A stretch of DNA of 7,106 nucleotides from Bacteroidota bacterium (GTDB lineage Bacteria > Bacteroidota > Bacteroidia > Chitinophagales > Chitinophagaceae): assembly GCA_018267795.1 (NCBI GenBank), contig JAFDXS010000117.1, forward strand, positions 1 to 7,106. The letters are read 5' to 3'. Shown here one piece after another: positions 5,887 through 7,106 of the stretch (position 1 is the stretch's first letter; every line of letters starts with the position of its first letter). Made by a program: the position numbers and the translations under genes. The notes beneath the pieces are model-generated. The model saw nothing but the letters and a program-made list of their open reading frames with translations. It had not been told where the DNA came from and made no database searches.

Positions 5887-7106
5887 ATGATATTTAATAA
5901 CAGGTCCATTCTCAATAAGCTAAACATTGCTGTGCTTTTTTTATTCACTGCTTTATCTACTTATGCCCAATCTACGAATGCAGATAAGATTGTAGCCATT
6001 GTTGGTAAAAACAAAATTGTGCTCCAGTCCGATATTGATGCTCAGTTGATTCAGGCAAAACAGCAGTCTCCTGGCTATAATGAGGATATTCTAAAGTGTC
6101 AGTTATTGCAGCAAATGATTGTGCAGAAATTATTGGTTGAACAGGCCGACAGGGATAGTGTGGTGGTAAGTGACGATGATGTGGATGCTACGCTTGATAA
6201 TCGTGTGCGTTACTTTATACGCATGTATGGCTCTAAAGAAAATCTGGAAAAGGTGTCAGGTAAGACTGTTTATCAGCTTAAGGATGAATACCGCGATGTA
6301 ATTAAAGAAGGTATGCTCTCTGAAAAAGAATCTGGTCAAATATTGCAAAATGTAAAGATTACCCCGGCTGAAGTGAAATCCTTTTATGATAAAATACCTG
6401 CAGATAGCTTGCCATTGTTGCCTGCTACGGTAGAGATAGGGCAGATAGTAATTGACCCGCCTGTAAGTCCTGAAATGAATGACTACGCACGTACTAAGCT
6501 GGAAGGCATACGCAAACGTATAGTAGATGGAAAAGAAAGCTTTGAAAGCCTCGCCGGTATATACAGCGAAGACCCGGGCAGCCGCGACAACGGTGGTCGT
6601 ATAAATGATGTAAGCAGGAATGGAGGTGGCTGGGCGCCTGAGTTTGTTACTGCTACCTTCAAGCTGCAGGATGGCGAAGTATCACCCGTTATCAAGACTA
6701 AGTTTGGGTATCACATCATACAGATGATTTCCCGCAAAGGCGACGAAGCAGATGTAAGACATATATTAATACGCGGACAGGTTACTACCGCTGATTTTAA
6801 AACGGCGATGGACAAACTAGATAGCGTGCGTTCAGAACTGATCGCAGGTAAAATTACTTTCCCTGAGGCGGTAGGTAAATATTCTACTGACGATGCTGCA
6901 AAGCGCACTGGTGGTATGATAGCTGACCCAAACACCGGCAACACGCAAATAGAAATGAGCAAGCTCGATCCTGCAATGATTATGGTATTAGATAGCCTGC
7001 AGCCTGGCTCTTTTTCTCATCCGCATGTGTTCACTAACGATGCTGGTGACAAATCTTGCCGCATAGTTTTTCTGAAAACACGCACTGCCCCACATAAGGC
7101 AAACCT
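5887..7106 (+). CDS. surA: SurA-like periplasmic chaperone / peptidyl-prolyl isomerase, 3' end beyond window
   Basis: This is the first 406 codons of a gene that is still open at the window edge. SurA binds unfolded outer-membrane proteins in the periplasm and hands them to the BAM machinery. Residues 1-27 are a signal peptide ending STYA before Q28. Residues 34-170 match the SurA N-terminal chaperone domain: KIVAIVGKNKIVLQSDIDAQ, QLLQQMIVQKLLVEQA, and the helical segment ITPAEVKSFYDKIP. The first parvulin domain covers about 182-285 (VEIGQIVI, FESLAGIYSEDPGSRDNGG, WAPEFVTATFKLQDGEVSPV, TKFGYHIIQM). The second covers about 288-402 (DVRHILIR, FPEAVGKYSTDDAAKRTGG, LDSLQPGSFS, CRIVFLKTRTAPHKAN). 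The first domain has Q where the second has the N-terminal His; the second lacks the C-terminal GYHI His that the first keeps. Isomerase activity is therefore doubtful while chaperone function is likely. The start is the only suitable ATG, 24 bases after a perfect -7 box. The C-terminal SurA segment should follow downstream. Confidence 0.88.
   Translation, partial: MIFNNRSILNKLNIAVLFLFTALSTYAQSTNADKIVAIVGKNKIVLQSDIDAQLIQAKQQSPGYNEDILKCQLLQQMIVQKLLVEQADRDSVVVSDDDVDATLDNRVRYFIRMYGSKENLEKVSGKTVYQLKDEYRDVIKEGMLSEKESGQILQNVKITPAEVKSFYDKIPADSLPLLPATVEIGQIVIDPPVSPEMNDYARTKLEGIRKRIVDGKESFESLAGIYSEDPGSRDNGGRINDVSRNGGGWAPEFVTATFKLQDGEVSPVIKTKFGYHIIQMISRKGDEADVRHILIRGQVTTADFKTAMDKLDSVRSELIAGKITFPEAVGKYSTDDAAKRTGGMIADPNTGNTQIEMSKLDPAMIMVLDSLQPGSFSHPHVFTNDAGDKSCRIVFLKTRTAPHKAN

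Noticed and set aside
6483..6962. Minus-strand open frames of 70 and 83 codons
   Set aside because: They lie antisense to the parvulin domains of surA, which are read continuously on the plus strand.
1..7106. CRISPR array, tRNA/rRNA genes, insertion sequence or phage genes
   Set aside because: No regularly spaced identical repeats, cloverleaf-like segments, transposase motifs or terminal inverted repeats were seen; the only repeats of note are coding NHL and TPR units.

Overview
The window looks like ordinary chromosomal DNA from a Bacteroidota bacterium, most likely of the Chitinophagia type. The evidence is a secreted protein with a C-terminal type IX secretion (T9SS/Por) sorting domain, a lipoprotein nuclease and a SurA-like chaperone of Bacteroidota style, start codons without Shine-Dalgarno sequences, and a clear TAnnTTTG-type -7 promoter box upstream of surA. 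The genus-level placement is inference.

Layout, left to right. Bases 1-187 (minus) hold the first 62 codons of a small protein of unknown function. Bases 231-1256 (minus) encode a lipoprotein of the endonuclease/exonuclease/phosphatase fold, starting at TTG. The gap 1257-1509 is not empty. It holds a 35-codon open frame (1344-1451) whose first ~23 codons read like the N-terminus of a DinB-family protein, followed by a terminator-like hairpin (1441-1462); this looks like the scar of a lost dinB-like gene. Bases 1510-3483 (plus) encode a 657-residue secreted protein with six NHL-type propeller repeats, two beta-sandwich-like regions and a T9SS sorting domain. Sampled stretches of it are richer in A+T than the nuclease and pfkA genes. 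A hairpin at 3503-3530 separates it from the convergent pfkA gene (3533-4516, minus), an ATP-type 6-phosphofructokinase. A divergent control region follows, then a secreted TPR protein (4699-5805, plus) and the first 406 codons of a surA-like periplasmic peptidyl-prolyl isomerase (5887-7106, plus, cut by the window edge).

How the genes relate. The TPR gene and surA are co-oriented with an 81-base gap, and both products carry signal peptides, so a shared role in envelope protein folding or traffic is plausible but not shown. surA also has its own promoter-like box. pfkA is a stand-alone glycolytic gene, and the NHL/T9SS gene and the nuclease look like single-gene units. I see no CRISPR array, rRNA, tRNA, transposase or phage gene. 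No novel multi-gene system is evident. The observations most worth a second look are the dinB-like scar beside a compositionally different secreted gene, and the way the two parvulin domains of SurA each keep only one of the two family histidines.
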